Assembly (NCBI GenBank): GCA_019454045.1
Contig: SKCR01031863.1
Span: 62,001 to 126,000, forward strand
Reading direction: 5' to 3'
Source: Zanthoxylum bungeanum
Taxonomy: Eukaryota > Streptophyta > Magnoliopsida > Sapindales > Rutaceae
Length of the DNA: 64,000 nucleotides
The notes beneath the pieces are model-generated. The model worked only from the letters and a program-made list of their open reading frames with translations. It did no database searches and was not told the DNA's origin. The translations under genes were made by a program, and so were the position numbers. Of the stretch, positions 22,390-35,869 are shown piece by piece (within the stretch, counting starts at the first letter, position 1; each line of letters opens with the position of its first letter).

Positions 22390-23205
22390 TGTTCCTTAGT
22401 TGTTACCCTCATCTTTCAAATTCTGATTAAAATAAACAAGGCATGAATTTTAGGGGGAAAAAAGCATAAAAATATTAGTTTATGCCCAAAACCATTCAAC
22501 TACACAAGCATTCTTAGCATACAGCACCTGGATTTCTATATGAAGGGATGCAACCTGCTCATTAGTCATTTGTTTTGCAGCTTTAAATGCAGCCTGTGGT
22601 AAACATTTTGTTAGAAAATAGCTACTTGAAAAAAAAAATGTTTTAAAACCATATTTATTAATTTATAAGGAAAAAGGATAACATATTTGTTTTTTCCTAT
22701 GCTAAACTAACTGTCTAAAACTGGTAACTGACAGCAGAAAACAGTCGGGTACTGTTGTGATCTTATGTACCTGAAGATGGAACTTCTACATAGAGTACTT
22801 GCTATAAATAGAGTAATTGTTCCTTAGCTGTGACCCTCATCTTTTAAATTCTGATTAAAATAAACAAGGCATGAATTTTACTATTTTAGGGGGGAAAAGC
22901 ATAAAAATATTAATTTATGCCCGAAACCATTCAACTACACAACTGCTCATCAGTCCTTTGTTTGGCAGCTTTAAAGGCAGCCTGTAGTAAACATTTTGTT
23001 AGAAAATAGATACTTGAAAAAAATTTGTTTTAAGGCCATATTTATTAATTTATAAGGAAAAAGATAACATATTTGGTTTTTTCCTATGCTAAACTAGCTG
23101 TCTAAAACTGATAATTGACAGCAGAAAGTAGAAGACAGTTAGGTACTGTTATGATCTTATGAATCTGAAGATGGGAACTTCTACATAGAGTACTTGCTAT
23201 ACACT
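22390..23205. repeat. Tandem duplication of about 400 bp
   Basis: The segment with TCTGATTAAAATAAACAAGG at about 22418 recurs at 22847. TTTGTTAGAAAATAG at about 22607 recurs at 22996. GGTACTGTTGTGATCTTATG near 22750 recurs near 23143. The unit carries the 22-codon exon and ends just before the pseudogene at 23217. Confidence 0.75.
22528..22593 (-). CDS. Exon of the same unrecognised gene (22 codons)
   Basis: 66 nt between CCACAG and GTGCTG encode AAFKAAKQMTNEQVASLHIE and two more residues in phase 0, compatible with splicing to 20428-20556. A second copy about 400 bp away (about 22945-22985) carries AAFKAAKQRTDEQ and is then cut short, so the exon was duplicated and the duplicate decayed. 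Function is unknown; the composition suggests a helical, possibly coiled segment. Confidence 0.4.
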
Positions 23206-23216
23206 TACCGAGGGGC

Positions 23217-23908
23217 CATCTGGGGGAGCCTGAGGGATAAATTTACAGTCACCAGATCCATTGAAGCACCCAGCCATGATAAACACACTGCAACAATCCC
23301 CATTGATCAATCATTCCTTCAGACAATGGAGCCCAATCTGTGAGGACAAGCATCAGCAAGACTCTCCATTCATTCACATTCCTGTCCCACCACACCACAA
23401 CATCAAGCCTCAAACTTTCCCAGAGCCATTGAAGCACCCAGCCATGATAAACACACTGCAACATTCCCCACTGATCAATCCTTCCTTCAGACAATGGAGC
23501 CAATCTGTGAGGACAAGCATCAGCAAGACTCTCCATTCATTCACATTCCTGTCCCACCACACCACATCATCAAGCCTCAAACTTTCTTTGCATGAGGCAC
23601 TCTCTTGTCCAAATCACACACTGGCATCAATGGGTAATAGTGTGAGAACCAATCAAATTTCTCTTCGTGAGTCAGTTCCAAGCTCTGGCTCTGGTGGGTC
23701 TTTGGCTTCAGTTGAAACTTGTGATGATGGAGATAAAGTGGTGCAAAGCTTGGATGATTTTGATGAGAAAGATGATGAAGTGCAGAAGTGGGTACTGGAC
23801 TGAAATGAAAATTCAAGAACTTGGGCTTTGTGAAGTGGGGTTTGTACTGAAGTGTTAATGGAGTGGCATAAAAAATGGTGAAACTGATGAGAGTCTAAGA
23901 GCTTCCAT
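23217..23908 (-). pseudogene. PTC52-like Rieske oxygenase pseudogene, exon 1 only (copy C)
   Basis: This is homologous to exon 1 of the intact gene at 32838-35863. The Rieske segments ([11 protein letters not shown] and CVYHGW) and the exon end with its GT donor (CCCTCG then GTAAGT, at about 23217) can be read. It is broken in several ways. About 168 bp covering the Rieske motif is tandemly duplicated (23261 and 23429 are equivalent points). A 2-bp loss just before EKFDW shifts the frame and creates a stop. The presumed start at 23908 runs out of frame. No downstream Rieske-gene exons follow at lower coordinates; instead the 400-bp duplication and the unrecognised exons are found. It is most likely a dead partial duplicate. 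Confidence 0.88.
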
Positions 23909-26900
23909 GGCTGCATCCAGCAGAGCAACAAGAGGGCATATCAGTTCAGGTGAGAACTGGATTCACCTAAGTTGCAGTGTGGCAGTGAGTCCAACACAAC
24001 AGCTGTAGCTACTCTGTGGGGCCAGTTAGGACCCGATTGATATATTTGCCACCACAAGGACAAATCCAACTAGAAAATATATATGCCAAAATGAAAATAA
24101 ACAAACATGAAGGAGGTACAGAGATTGATTAAAAAAGGTCAAATGAAAAAATGCATGCCTCATTCCAGTTGTAAGATGGCCCCGATGAAATATCCACTCA
24201 TGAATTGAAAGTCAAAACACATAAGAGAGTTCATGCAAACTCCTTCAAATGCAAGTATATACACATACGAGGACACCAAGAAGCAGAGGAGGAAGTATAT
24301 TTGCATAATTACATATTAGCTTTGTCCCTGATAGGATTTGTCTATAAAATTCAAGAACATTGTCCCTAATAGAAAACATTATGTTCTCAGAATTTTAAAG
24401 ACAGGCCTTGTTCTAGGCTCAAAAACTTCAATGATAAAGTAAAATTATCATTAATTGTAAATCAGAACAGCATTTCGCAAAGTGCATAGATCCATCGTAG
24501 TATGCCCCCTTATTCGCATTATTCAAGATTCTGCCGTATATCCAGACTCAATAAGCCAAAAATGATACTATATGTATGCAGGGGTAGGTTGTGATATTGC
24601 CGTTAAAAATGTGGCATTGTTACTTTTTTACCCAAACAAGTCGGTAAGTAAGAAAAATCTCACTTACCTTGGAATCACTCGACATGTCAAGCCTCACACT
24701 TGATTGAAGGAAGAATCACTTAAGTCCAAGCCACAAAGAAACCCACTCAGAAGTCTACGTTCCGTCCCCTTAATTGAGTGATTCTCGGGATATCTACATC
24801 TTATTATTGCCATTGATTAGTATTGCATCACTTGCCTATCAAAGACCACCTTGAAGTTTTTATTATCATTCAATGCAGATGATCATACAGATTAAGTTTA
24901 ACCAAAAAAAAAAAAATCACTAATCAATGAAAAGAGATAATAAAGTAATAAGTTACCACATTCCTGTAACCTGTAACCGTGAAAATCATAGGAAATCAAG
25001 ACATTAATATTAACTTCATGAATAAGATACCAGCCTTACCATGCAAATCATAGTAAATAGAGATAAAAATCTTAACTTTATGAAAAAAGCTACAAGCTTT
25101 AACGTGATTCAGCCTTGTGAGTAAATAAAGGTCATATCTATGTAAGTTACGCAAAGTACAAATGCACAAGCACTTGTATAACCCTCTCCTAGAAGGGAAT
25201 TCCCATAACAATGTCCATCAATGTCCATTGACTAGTATTGCATCACTTGCCTATCAAAGACCACCTTGAAGTTTGCATTATCATTCTAGCCAACAAAAGG
25301 TGATACAAGACTCTCACTGCAATGCAGATGATCATACAGATTAAGTTTAACCCAAAAAAAAAAAAAAAATCACTAATCAATGAAAAGAGATAATAAAGTA
25401 GTCAAGTTACCACATTCCTGTAACCGTGCAAATCATAGGAAATCAAGACATTAATATTAACTTCATGAATAAGATACCAGCCTTACCATGCAAATTATAG
25501 TAAATCGAGATAAGAATCTTAACTTTATGAAAAAAGCTACAAGCTTTAACGTGATTCAGCCTTGTGAGTAAATAAAGGTCATATCTATGTAAGTTACGCA
25601 AAGCACAAATGCATGAGCACTTGTATAACCCTCTCCTAGAAGGGAATTCCCATAACAATGTCTAAGCATATTCAAACTATTTCATGGCCCCAAAAAAGTA
25701 ACAGAACAAACCTTCATCAGGAGCTGTGTGACAGCCTTCATGGTGCATACATACTCCTCTGTCAAATTACAACCCTAAACTGTACCTACCATAACCAAGA
25801 GATCATACCTGAGTTGCCTCCATGTCAGCAACCGAGTCAAATTTCATGGTTTGTCCATTTATTGACTACGAATCATTGACAACTTTCAGTACCATCTATC
25901 ATCTTGAATCATTGGCAACTTTCAGCACCATCTTTCACTTGCCTTCTTCCTCTTTATTTGCACTACCACCAATTCATAACACTCAACGAAATGCATAAAC
26001 TCAGAATATATTATGAAATTACAGATGTTTCAAAAACAACAACAGCATATGGCATCATTTTCAAAGAAACTAGATTTAGTATCTTCAGTTTTTATTATGC
26101 ACCCCTAAACTGTACCTACCATAACCAAGAGATCATACCTGAGTTGCCTCCATGTCAGAAACCGAGTCAAATTTCATGGTTTGTCCATTAATTGACTATG
26201 AATCATTGACAACTTTCAGTACCATCTATCATCTTGAATCATTGGCAACTTTCAGCACCATCTTTCACTTGCCTTCTTCCTCTTTATTTGCACCACCACC
26301 AATTCACAACACTCAACGAAATGAATAAACTCAGAATATATTATGAAATTACAGATGTTTCAAAAACAACAGCAGCATATGGCATCATTTTCGAAGAAAC
26401 TAGATTTAGTATCTACAGTTTTTGTTATGCACTTTGTCAGTACCTACATACATACATACAAACATATATATCCCTTTTTTAATTTTTTACAATTTCTTCT
26501 TCTTTTGTTTTCTCACACCAAACCAACCAAAACAAAGCCTTTTGCTTTCTCACAGAAGAAAAAATAATTTAATAAAAATAATTTATTAATTAACTTTGTT
26601 ATTTGGTCAATAAATTTAGTATTAAAATAAAGATTAATAAAGCTCGAGTGAGTCGCTAACATTTTCCCTAAAATTAGTAAATCTGAAATTTCTCTTTGAA
26701 AAATAAAATAACAAGATTAAAAGAAACATCACCCTCTCTTTTTCCCTGAAACAAACAAAGCATTTACTGCATAAACAAAAGATAAAATTAAGAAAGAGAA
26801 ATCACGGACATATAAGATGTAAATGATAATGAAATATCAATACTCATGCACAAGACGAGCTATTCTCCAAAGTGCAACATTTTACAACTAGAAAGAACCT

Positions 26901-27647
26901 TCTAAAAAGATGCCACTATAAAAATCATCATAGTAAAACATAATATGCCTAAATCATAAGATATACACTTCAAAAGTCTTAAGAGTCCAATAAAGAGAGA
27001 AAAACAAAAGCATCTCAGTGCATGACCAAACTGGATAACAACAATAAAAACAATGACAACTTCAATGATCAACCAGAAGCTAGGGTAAACCAATTTTCTC
27101 ATCAAACTCTGACTATTAATAAGCAGGATTCAAGCATTTTTTGTAACCATGCAAATCATAGGAAATTGAGACATGAATCTTAACTTTATGAATACAACTA
27201 CAAGCCTTAACGTGATTCAGCCTTACGAGCAAATAAACGTCATATCTATATAAGTTAGGCAAAGCACATATGCAAGAGTCAACAAGCATAAGACTTGCAT
27301 AACCCTCTCCTTGAAGGGCATTCTCATAACAATGTCTAAGCATTCAAATTATTTCATGGTCCAAAAAAAGTAACAGAACAAACCTTCATCAGAAGCTGCG
27401 TGACAGCCTTCATTGTGCATACATACTCCTCTATAAAGCACAACCCTAAACATTGTACCATAATCAACCATCCTCAAGATCATACCCGAGTTGCCTCCAT
27501 GTCAGCAACCCAGTCAAATGCTATGGTGGTTTATCCATTTATTGGCAAAGCATTGGCAAGTTTCTGAACCATCTATCATCTCCCTTCTTTCTCTTCCTTA
27601 TTTGGAGGTTGTATGGCATTGTTTTCATCAGTTGTGCACTCTGTCAG

Positions 27648-27668
27648 ATATATATATATATATATATC
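27648..27668. repeat. TA microsatellite
   Basis: About ten TA units. A related ATACATACAT run lies near 26448 and 30450. Confidence 0.8.
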
Positions 27669-28749
27669 TCCCAATCTTTTTTTCTCTTTTGGGCAAGCAA
27701 TCTTTATCCAAGCCAAGTAAAGATTGGGAAAATCCAAGTTAAAAAAAAATGAAACGCAAAGAAAATGAAATTGAGATAGATTTACTATTTCTTGTTATTT
27801 TGTTTACTATCAGAGGGGGAAAATTTTAAAATAATATTAGATGAATCTTTAACTCCTAAAAATTTGTTATTTCTCAATGAATTTAGCATTAAATTGAAAT
27901 TTATTAAAGCATGTGTAATTTTCCCCAAATTGTAACAAATGTAAATTTACTTTTTTACTTGCATTTTCTTGAAATAAAAAAGAAAAAAACAGAACACAAT
28001 AAAAATAGAGTAAACTGTTATCTCACTTTGGCTTTATATTCACATCTCTTGAAATGACCATAGTGAGGCTCAGAGAGGTAAATGTGAGGAGGATTTTTAG
28101 CCTGTTGATGGGAAAAATGAAGGGAGGGTATTAGAGCTATTAGAAAAGCCAACAATGAAGCAGCATAAATGTATCATTCAAAGTAAACAAACATATCATA
28201 AATCAAATCAGAGACAGAGAGAGATTAAGTAGGCAGGAAAAGCTTGACAAGCATTATGTTCCCTACAGGTGGGATAGCTTCCTGCACTGTTACATAGAAC
28301 ACTTGATAAAACAAGCCTTTAGAAGTCAAAACTCAGACTCTCCTAACAGACGCAAACATTGACCAATATTGGAAGTAGAAAGACCCAAGTAATTTATTAA
28401 TTCATAAAACGCCCAATAACGTTAGAATGACTCCATAACCCCTTTTTTGATGCTCCATATGATGCTGGAACAGCAGACACTTCAAAATTGTTTGAAATAA
28501 TCTATATTTTTGTGGACCCTAAAAAATAGCAAAAGCCATATAGTAGACAATCACAATCCTAACCCAAAGCATATCCAATTGCCTATTGGCCAATATCGAA
28601 GCATTTAACTCATACTAAACTAAAAAAATAAGGAAGATAAATCAGTAGATAATAAAAATTAAGCCACCAAGGAATTCTTTTTTTTCCCCACATACGTCCT
28701 CAAGAACACTTCTTTAAGTCTATATATCCACACACAAAAATCAATAAAT

Positions 28750-28905
28750 AAATAAAAACTCACCTAGAGACACCGGAAACAGGTAAATTGCTTTGATTTT
28801 GGTCCTTACAACATCCAAAAGTTGTTCTACCAAAGAACTCGCATCATCAACACCGCTTAGTTAGATTTAGTTGTAGCCTTGCAGAAAAATAAAGTGCATC
28901 CTACA
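28750..28905 (-). other. Possible further exon remnant
   Basis: On the minus strand, a frame after GTGTTGATGATGCGAGT reads GVDDASSLVEQLLDVVRTKI and continues to a GTGAG donor at about 28763. An upstream piece, DALYFSARLQLNLTK, is in another frame after an AG acceptor. It may belong to the same unrecognised gene, with a frameshift. The evidence is weak. Confidence 0.25.
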
Positions 28906-30829
28906 AAAGAAGGGAAAATAAACACATAAGCGAGACTAATTCAGAGTATTTGGGAATAGGAAAAATCCAAGTTACTCAAACTAGAATGGTTTAGAAAATC
29001 TAAGTTGCTCGAAAATAAAATATCTAAACAAATCCTTAACAATGTCTTCCTTGGGAGTTCTGGAAAATCTCCAATAGGATTTTCTACAAGCCAATGGAAA
29101 GTAAGTGAAAGACCTCTTTCTTATTATATTGACTAGTATTTCTTTCAAGCTAAATTCCACCTTCTCCATGAAGAGGATTTTCTACGAGCCAATGGAGAGT
29201 AAGGGGGTTATAGTGATTAGTGAAAGACCTCTTTCTGATTATATTGACTAGTATTTCTTTAGAGCTAAATTCCACCTTCTCCATGAATAGTGGCAACCGG
29301 CCAAAAACATGTTTTTGAAAAATAAATAAAATCAGTGAACAATGATTAATAAAGAGTTTCACTTGGAAAACAGGAACTCATACTCACTGCAATAAATACG
29401 TGTTTCGGATTACACCTAAACTTAATTACAACACTTGTTACTAGGAAACAATATAAGAAACTAAGTCTTGCTATCCAAGTTATTAAGTACAACATAAAAG
29501 AACCTTCTAAAATGATGCCACTGTCAAAACCAATTATATTCCACTAAATTATGTGAAAAATTTATCACAGTAACACACAATATGTTATCTGTCTAAATCA
29601 TAAGAAATACACTCCAAAAGTTAAGAGTCCAATAAAAAGTGAGAAGACAGAAGCATCACTCGGTGCATGACCAAATTGGAAAGTCCATAACAACAATAAT
29701 AACGAATCTCACTAACTGTGTGTATACCTGATATTCCTCATAAAACAAATATGTAATGTAAAGTCCACAACACATCTCCTATTAAGATTTTGAAAAAACT
29801 CACCATTAATAAGCAGCATTCAAGCATCATATGTAACCATGCAAATTAGTAAATCGAGACAAGAATCTTAACTTTATGAAAAAAGCTACAAGCTTTAACG
29901 TGATTCAGCCTTGTGAGTAAATAAAGGTCATATCTATGTAAGTTAAGCAAAGCACAAATGCATGAGCACCTGTATAACCCTCTCCTAGAAGGGGATTCCC
30001 ATAACAATGTCTAAGCATTCAAACTATTTCATGGTCCCAAAAAAGTAACAGAACAAACCTTTCATCAGGACCTGTGTGACAACCTTCATGGTGCATAAAC
30101 ACTTCTCAGTCAAATTACAACCCTAAACTGTACCTACCATAACCAAGAGAGAGCATACCTGAGTTGCCTCCATGTCAGCAACCGTCAAATTTCATGGTTT
30201 GTCCATTTATTGACTAAGAATCATTGACAACTTTCAGTACCATCTATCATCTTGAATCATTGGCAACTTTCAGCACCATCTTTAACTTGCCTTCTTCCTC
30301 TTCCTTATTTAGAGGCAGTATTCGCACTACAACCAGTTCACAACACTCAACGAAATGCATAAACGCAGAATATATTATAAAATTACAGATGTTTCAAAAA
30401 CAACAACAGCATATGGCATCTTCAGTTTTTGTTATGCACTTTGTCAGTACATACATACATACAAACATATATATCACTCTGTCAGATAAATAAAAAGTTA
30501 AAACTCATATATTTCTCTCCCAATCTTTTTTTCTTTTTTGGGCAATCTTTATCCAAGCCAAGTAAAGATTGAGAAAATCTAAGTTTTTTTTTCAAAAAAA
30601 AAAAAAAAAAAGAAACAGAAAGGAAACGCAAAGAAATTGAAATTGAGATAGATTTACTATTTTTTTGGTTATTTTGTTTACTAACAGCAGGGAAGGGAGT
30701 GCGATTTAAAACAATATTAGATGAATCTTTAAATCTTGAAAATTTGTTATTTCTCAATGAATTTAGTATTAAATTGAAATTTATTAAAACATGTGTAAAT
30801 TTCACCTAATTGTTAAAAAAAAAAAAAAA

Positions 30830-31180
30830 ATGGAAGAAACACCACCTTAACAACGGAAAAGAGTCGCTGCGGCAACGGACACTAATTAGGGTTCGGAGAT
30901 GACGACAACGGCGGCGAGTCAGTTTAAGTTTGGAGGCTTAATAACTGTTCGTCGTCGCAATTTCAGTTCGAATTATGAGATAAAGAAGAAAACAAGAAAT
31001 AAGATTTTGATCAGCGAAGCGAAAAGCATTGCAATGATGGGTTTGTGTTTCTAGGGTTTCGAAAGAAATGGGGTTTTTTTTTTTCTCGGGAAAGATCCTG
31101 CAAAGAGGTGTCAATTAGCCGTTAGAAAACAAGATTATGGCGGACACAGAGATCCTGCGCGTTATTTATAGGTTTTAGGA
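30830..31180. other. GC-richer segment, possible 5' UTR or first exon of the unrecognised gene
   Basis: In an AT-rich neighbourhood this stretch is GC-richer. Its minus strand has CGAAACCCTAG and TCTCCGAACCCTAATTAG, strings common in plant 5' leaders. No long frame was found. It is a plausible transcription start region for a minus-strand gene extending towards 20 kb. Confidence 0.3.
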
Positions 31181-32837
31181 ACCCATCAACACGTGTGAAG
31201 AGAAATCAATTTGACTTCTGTGAGCTGTTGAGTTGAGACGGTATTTATTTTTATTTTGTATTTATTTATATATTTTGCACATTAAAATATTTTTTGTACA
31301 TGTATTGGGCCTCAAGGCCCGTTAACTATTGTTATTTTAGTAATTATTATTTAATGGTATTGATATAATAATAATAATTAATATTATTACTAATGATTAT
31401 TATTTTTATCAGTGTTATTAAATAATAATTATAATAATTATATTGCTATTTTATTATTATATAATAATTGATCATTTATTATTATTATTATTTTGTTTTT
31501 TATTAATTACTATTATTATTTTGTTTGATATTAAATATAAATTGCTATTATGTTAATTATTATATTAATTTTTTAATTTTTATAATAATAATAAAAAAAT
31601 TAATTATTATTATTATACGAAAATAATGAAAATAATTTGTTAAAAGTAGATAATGAATTTTTCATTTCAATTTTTTTTTAAAAAAAAAAATTCATTATCG
31701 AACGCTTATTTTGTGTTTTCTGAATTCAAAAAATAGAAAACAAAATTAAAAAAATTTATATCGAACGGAAACTAGTTTAGTAATAAAGGGACTTATCCTA
31801 TTTATAAGTTTAATGGATTCTCGCTTATTAACTAATGTGATATACAGATCAACAATTTCCCTTCTGACGAAACTACCATCAAACACTCGGTCCAATAATT
31901 AATTGATGTAAAACACAACCCAATAATTATCTGTTAGACAAAACCACTGATAAACACTTGGTATTTTCATTCAACACACATAGATTGTTATACTCCCACA
32001 TTTTGATGATTAAGATTTGATTATGATACCACCTATTGAGTGTTATGTCTAGGTATCCAACTGCCCAATTAATTCTCATTTATTAACCAACTTAGGACAC
32101 AACTCAATAATTGAGTTTTATGAAATTTTCTCCCTCATAACAATTTTTGGCAGAATTTGAAAATATGATTGATCTTTTTCATGAGATATATGAAAACAAC
32201 ACCAAAATTTGCATTTTGCAAATTACCTTGAGGTTGAGGAGTCGTTGGCTTGGCTTCTATCTCTCACAGTTTATTGAGGGTGAAAAATGTATTAAAATAA
32301 AAAAAATATTCTAATTAAGTTGGATTAATCATACAATTTAAATTATGAATATGGCGGCCTTCTTCAAAAAAAAAAAAGGAGAAAATAAAATAAAATAAAA
32401 TATGAACTTGCCACGTCATTTAGCACCTATACAACATTATTTAGTAACTATACGTCATTATTTAGCACCAAATCCATATTTTAAAAAGAAAGAATATATG
32501 CACTTGAAAATTATTATCTCGGTTCACAAAGCATACTACAAGAGAAATCAAGAAACCAACATCGCCTGTTTCTTATGTCATTTTCATATCGTTTCTCTCC
32601 AAATTTAGAAACTATCAAAACTAAAGGTCTCATTTTTAGATTTTCATTAGATCCACATTTCACATGAGGTCTGCAATTAATCTGAACAAATTTTATCTCT
32701 CAATTTGCTCCAACAATTGGTATACTTATATAGATGAAACAAGTGGTTGATGCCCTTAAATGGTACAGCAAGGGGGGCTATCATGTAATCATATTAGTCA
32801 AACAACATGGAATTTTCAGAAAATATGAAGTGTAATT
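31181..32837. other. AT-rich intergenic DNA
   Basis: Dominated by TTATTA-type low-complexity sequence at 31330-31620. No gene was seen. The end near 32700-32837 should be the 3' UTR of the Rieske oxygenase gene. Confidence 0.5.
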
Positions 32838-35800
32838 TCAGTGAAGAAGAGCATGGTTGTAATCATGGAAATGGAAATTTTTGTATACGAAGTGGGATAA
32901 CCACCTTGATGCCGCGAAGCATAGAATAGCCATAAAGACCAATCCGATCCTTACTGGTGTTGATAGGCGATCTTTGATTGCAGCAACAAACCCTAGTGAA
33001 ACAATGGATGTGACTTGCAGCACAACCTCAAGAACTTTGAAACCTTTATATGCCGCATTACAACTTTGACAATTCACCACATGAGACCAGTACCTGCAAA
33101 TGAGACATGGCAAAATATCAACATGCTTATAGAACTTTCCGATTTGAATGTTACTATTCGATGGAGCATTGATTGTTTAATGGCTTCCGAATGTTACATT
33201 TGCATTGCATTCTGTAAAAGTTAACACAGTTGCAATTGAGTTCATTTAATTGTTCTTGTATGTGAAGCTTACCTGTCCATTAGCTGCTCTTTTGGGGGAC
33301 TAGGAGGGAGGCCCTGACTGAACTTGTCTCCCCAATTAAGTTGACCATCGGAGTACTTGTTTAACCACTTTCTGAAAGCAACCACATTGGCATCTGACTT
33401 TGTTGGCACAAAGAAAACCTTTTGCCAATTTGATGGGCCAACAGTCATTATCTTACGCTCCTACAAAGAGAACTTCGATGCTAATCAGGAGATGAAGAAT
33501 TTTTTCCTTGATCAATTGATTAATAGCAAGAAAAAGCATCCGTGAAACACAGAATGAAGATAAATCTTAATTGGAGAAAATATTTTTATTTCTTGCGAGG
33601 TTACCGAAATTTTATATGTGGACCAATAATATTTATTTGTCAAATTCTACTGATAGAGTAATCATTTCTATGATTGAGATGTGATAGTGGAGATGATCCT
33701 GAACATCATATTTCCTAGGCCACGATGACATTAAATCAAATCAATAGCATATCTCTATGGAAATCAAATAAACCATAATACAAAATGAAATAGGAATTAC
33801 CTCCAAGTGAAGAAGATTCAAATCTGCATCTAGAATCAGATTTTGGTTTAAATGAAATATCCATCGTGGAACAATTTGCTCAATCCACACTGCAAAATTT
33901 CTTGGAGAACTCCATATTACCCTGCTTTTACCTGGACTAACTGGAACACATAGAAAGATTAGAAACACCCTTTGTTTTTCCTCACGAGATGATGACTCCT
34001 GAATCAACAAAATCAGATAATAGGGGGAAAATGGTCATTAAGCAAAGAGAAATGGAAAATCTAATTACAATTGTCTTCTTAATTTACTCAAAGATACAAG
34101 CATATTCTGTGTTACCGCATTGTTTTCCGTTGTTGATGACACTGATCCGTTACTTTGATCTGCTATGCTACTTTCGTTTGCCCCAATTTCAGGAAAAGCG
34201 TAATACACACAAGGTGCAATAAACTTACTACCGCCCCAGTCTCGCTTTGAAGTGAAACCATTTAATCCTAAGTCTGGTACACTTATTTCGATTGGTACAC
34301 CTCCTTCTTTATCAGCCTTAACTGTGAAAGAACTTGGTGTTAACCATATGAATCTTACAACATAAAAAGAGATAAGGATTCATTTAACAGTTCTTATCTA
34401 CCTTTGGGTGCTGGAATTCGCATTATTTTGTAATGTGCATAGGGGACATGAGCAGGGTCCATTAGGTTTTCTATTAAGATCTCATATCTGTGAAAACCTA
34501 TTGAATTCAATCAATTTCCTTGACATGAAATGTGAGAAATGTAAAACATATATGATACAAGATGTACATAATTTGCATACCCGTAAGGCAAGTCTCTATT
34601 ACCGATCATCTTTGTATATGATGGATCACCCAACCCTGGGATATATGGAGGTTTTTTCTTTGTTATTATATCCCTGTATTGTGGCTCAGAGTTTGGCCAA
34701 AACCACACAATGTCATTCTGTACAGTACTTGGATAAACTTTTGCACATGCTTTCTTGTTTGTGTGAACCTGAAAATGGAGAAAAGGTCATATAAAATCTC
34801 ATTTTGACCAAAAATTCATCCATATGATATTGAATGACAAATTGCATACCCCAACTTCTTGTAATGAATCACATAAGCTAAGGAAACGATGATAAAATAA
34901 CTATTGTTATAGCACGTTTAATGCTGTATATGAACTTTTGCAAGAGCCCAGTTCATCAACCTTAGAATCAGTACTAAATACTAAAACACAGAGATATTGT
35001 AAATTTTTTATTTATTTTTTTGGAAACGCGGAAATTCCGCCGCCAAATTACCCGATCCGGGGTTAAGCAGAGAAGGTGAAATCTCCGCTGCCCTAGACTC
35101 TTATAATAAACACACCCCTAGATTCGAACCCAGGACCTGAGATCCTGAGTCCTACACCACTAAACCAAACCAAAGTGGCATGAGATATTGTAAATTAATA
35201 ATTACCATTTGTCCTAAAAGCTTAAGCTCGTACGCAAAGGCCCAAATAGTAGTATTAAGCTCTAACAAAAGTAATCACAAACAAGATTGATACGAAATAG
35301 AAACAAACAAGAAAAGTGCAATCATAAAAGGGGATTCGAAGTTGAAATTTTATTTTATATTTTTTTACCGGAGGACCATCAGGGGGAGCCTGAGGGATGA
35401 ATTTACAGTGACCAGAGCCATTAAAACACCAGCCATGATACACACATTGGAGCCTGCCCCATTGATCAATTCTGCCTTGAGACAAAGGAGCCAATCTGTG
35501 AGGACAAGTATCATCAAACACTTCCCAAGCATTCTCATTCCTATCCCACCACACCACCACATCAAGTCCCAACACTCTTTTTGCATGAGGCACTCTCTTG
35601 TCCAAATCACACACTGGCATCACTGGATACCACTGTGAGAACCAATCAAATTTCTCCTCTTTGGCCTCAGTTTCAACCTCAGCTGCAGCTCCACCTGATG
35701 ATGATGATGATGATGAAAGCGTTGTATGAATTTTGGATTTTGATTTGAAAACTGAAGTGGGTATTAAGCTAAAATGAGAGATATGCGTCATGGATTTGAT

Positions 35801-35863
35801 AAGTTGTTGAGGTTTGTAATTGTGAATTGAAGGGTGAAAGGAAGAAGCCATAAGTGCTTCCAT
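32838..35863 (-). CDS. PTC52: PTC52 / ACD1-like Rieske non-heme iron oxygenase, intact, seven exons
   Basis: Reading splice sites by eye gives exons 35863-35369, 34768-34581, 34487-34402, 34321-34116, 33998-33801, 33460-33273 and 33093-32838. All have GT and AG ends and consistent phases and give 538 residues. A Ser/Thr-rich plastid transit peptide covers about residues 1-60. The Rieske [2Fe-2S] ligands are C120, H122, C140 and H143 ([17 protein letters not shown]). The mononuclear iron triad is D238, H241 and H246 in [12 protein letters not shown]. Hydrophobic C-terminal segments and the CQSC motif (C462, C465) are typical of the PAO/TIC55/PTC52 group. These are plastid-envelope oxygenases. 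PTC52 has been linked to protochlorophyllide a oxygenation, so that exact activity is inference. An in-frame ATG at 35884 would add seven residues. Introns 1-6 are short; intron 1 holds a SINE. It is the only intact copy of four. Confidence 0.9.
35006..35181 (-). mobile_element. tRNA-derived SINE with 15-bp target-site duplication
   Basis: On the minus strand the head reads GGTTTAGTGGTGTAGGA (box A-like), then GGTTCGAATCT (box B-like, at about 35132). The body ends in an A-rich tail (plus-strand TTTTATTTATTTTTTT near 35006). The 15-bp direct repeat GAGATATTGTAAATT flanks it exactly, at 34991-35005 and 35182-35196. It sits in intron 1 of the Rieske gene, in the same orientation as the gene. 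Confidence 0.85.
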
Positions 35864-35869
35864 TTTTGC

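Larger units (their letters stand above)
24790..30490. repeat. Multiplied segments carrying candidate 5' exons of an unrecognised gene
   Basis: One block (for example 24996-25211, complement TATGGGAATTCCCTTCTAGG) recurs at 25443-25658, 27116-27343 and 29820-30010. A second block (TACCTACCATAACCAAGAGA onward) lies at 25786, 26106 and 30130, with diverged forms at about 27440 and 20009. Between the blocks the minus strand has two possible small exons. One encodes MKFDSVADMEATQ (25809-25847, ending at GTATGATC). The other encodes EYVCTMKAVTQLLMK (25712-25756, ending at GTTTGTTC). Copies at 27 and 30 kb carry frame or start damage. The pattern is tandem duplication at scales of about 320, 430 and over 1500 bp. 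No protein was recognised. Confidence 0.65.

Noticed and set aside
35120..35170. tRNA gene (GGTTCGAATCT box on the minus strand)
   Set aside because: No cloverleaf; the A and B boxes belong to a SINE with an A-rich tail and a 15-bp target duplication.
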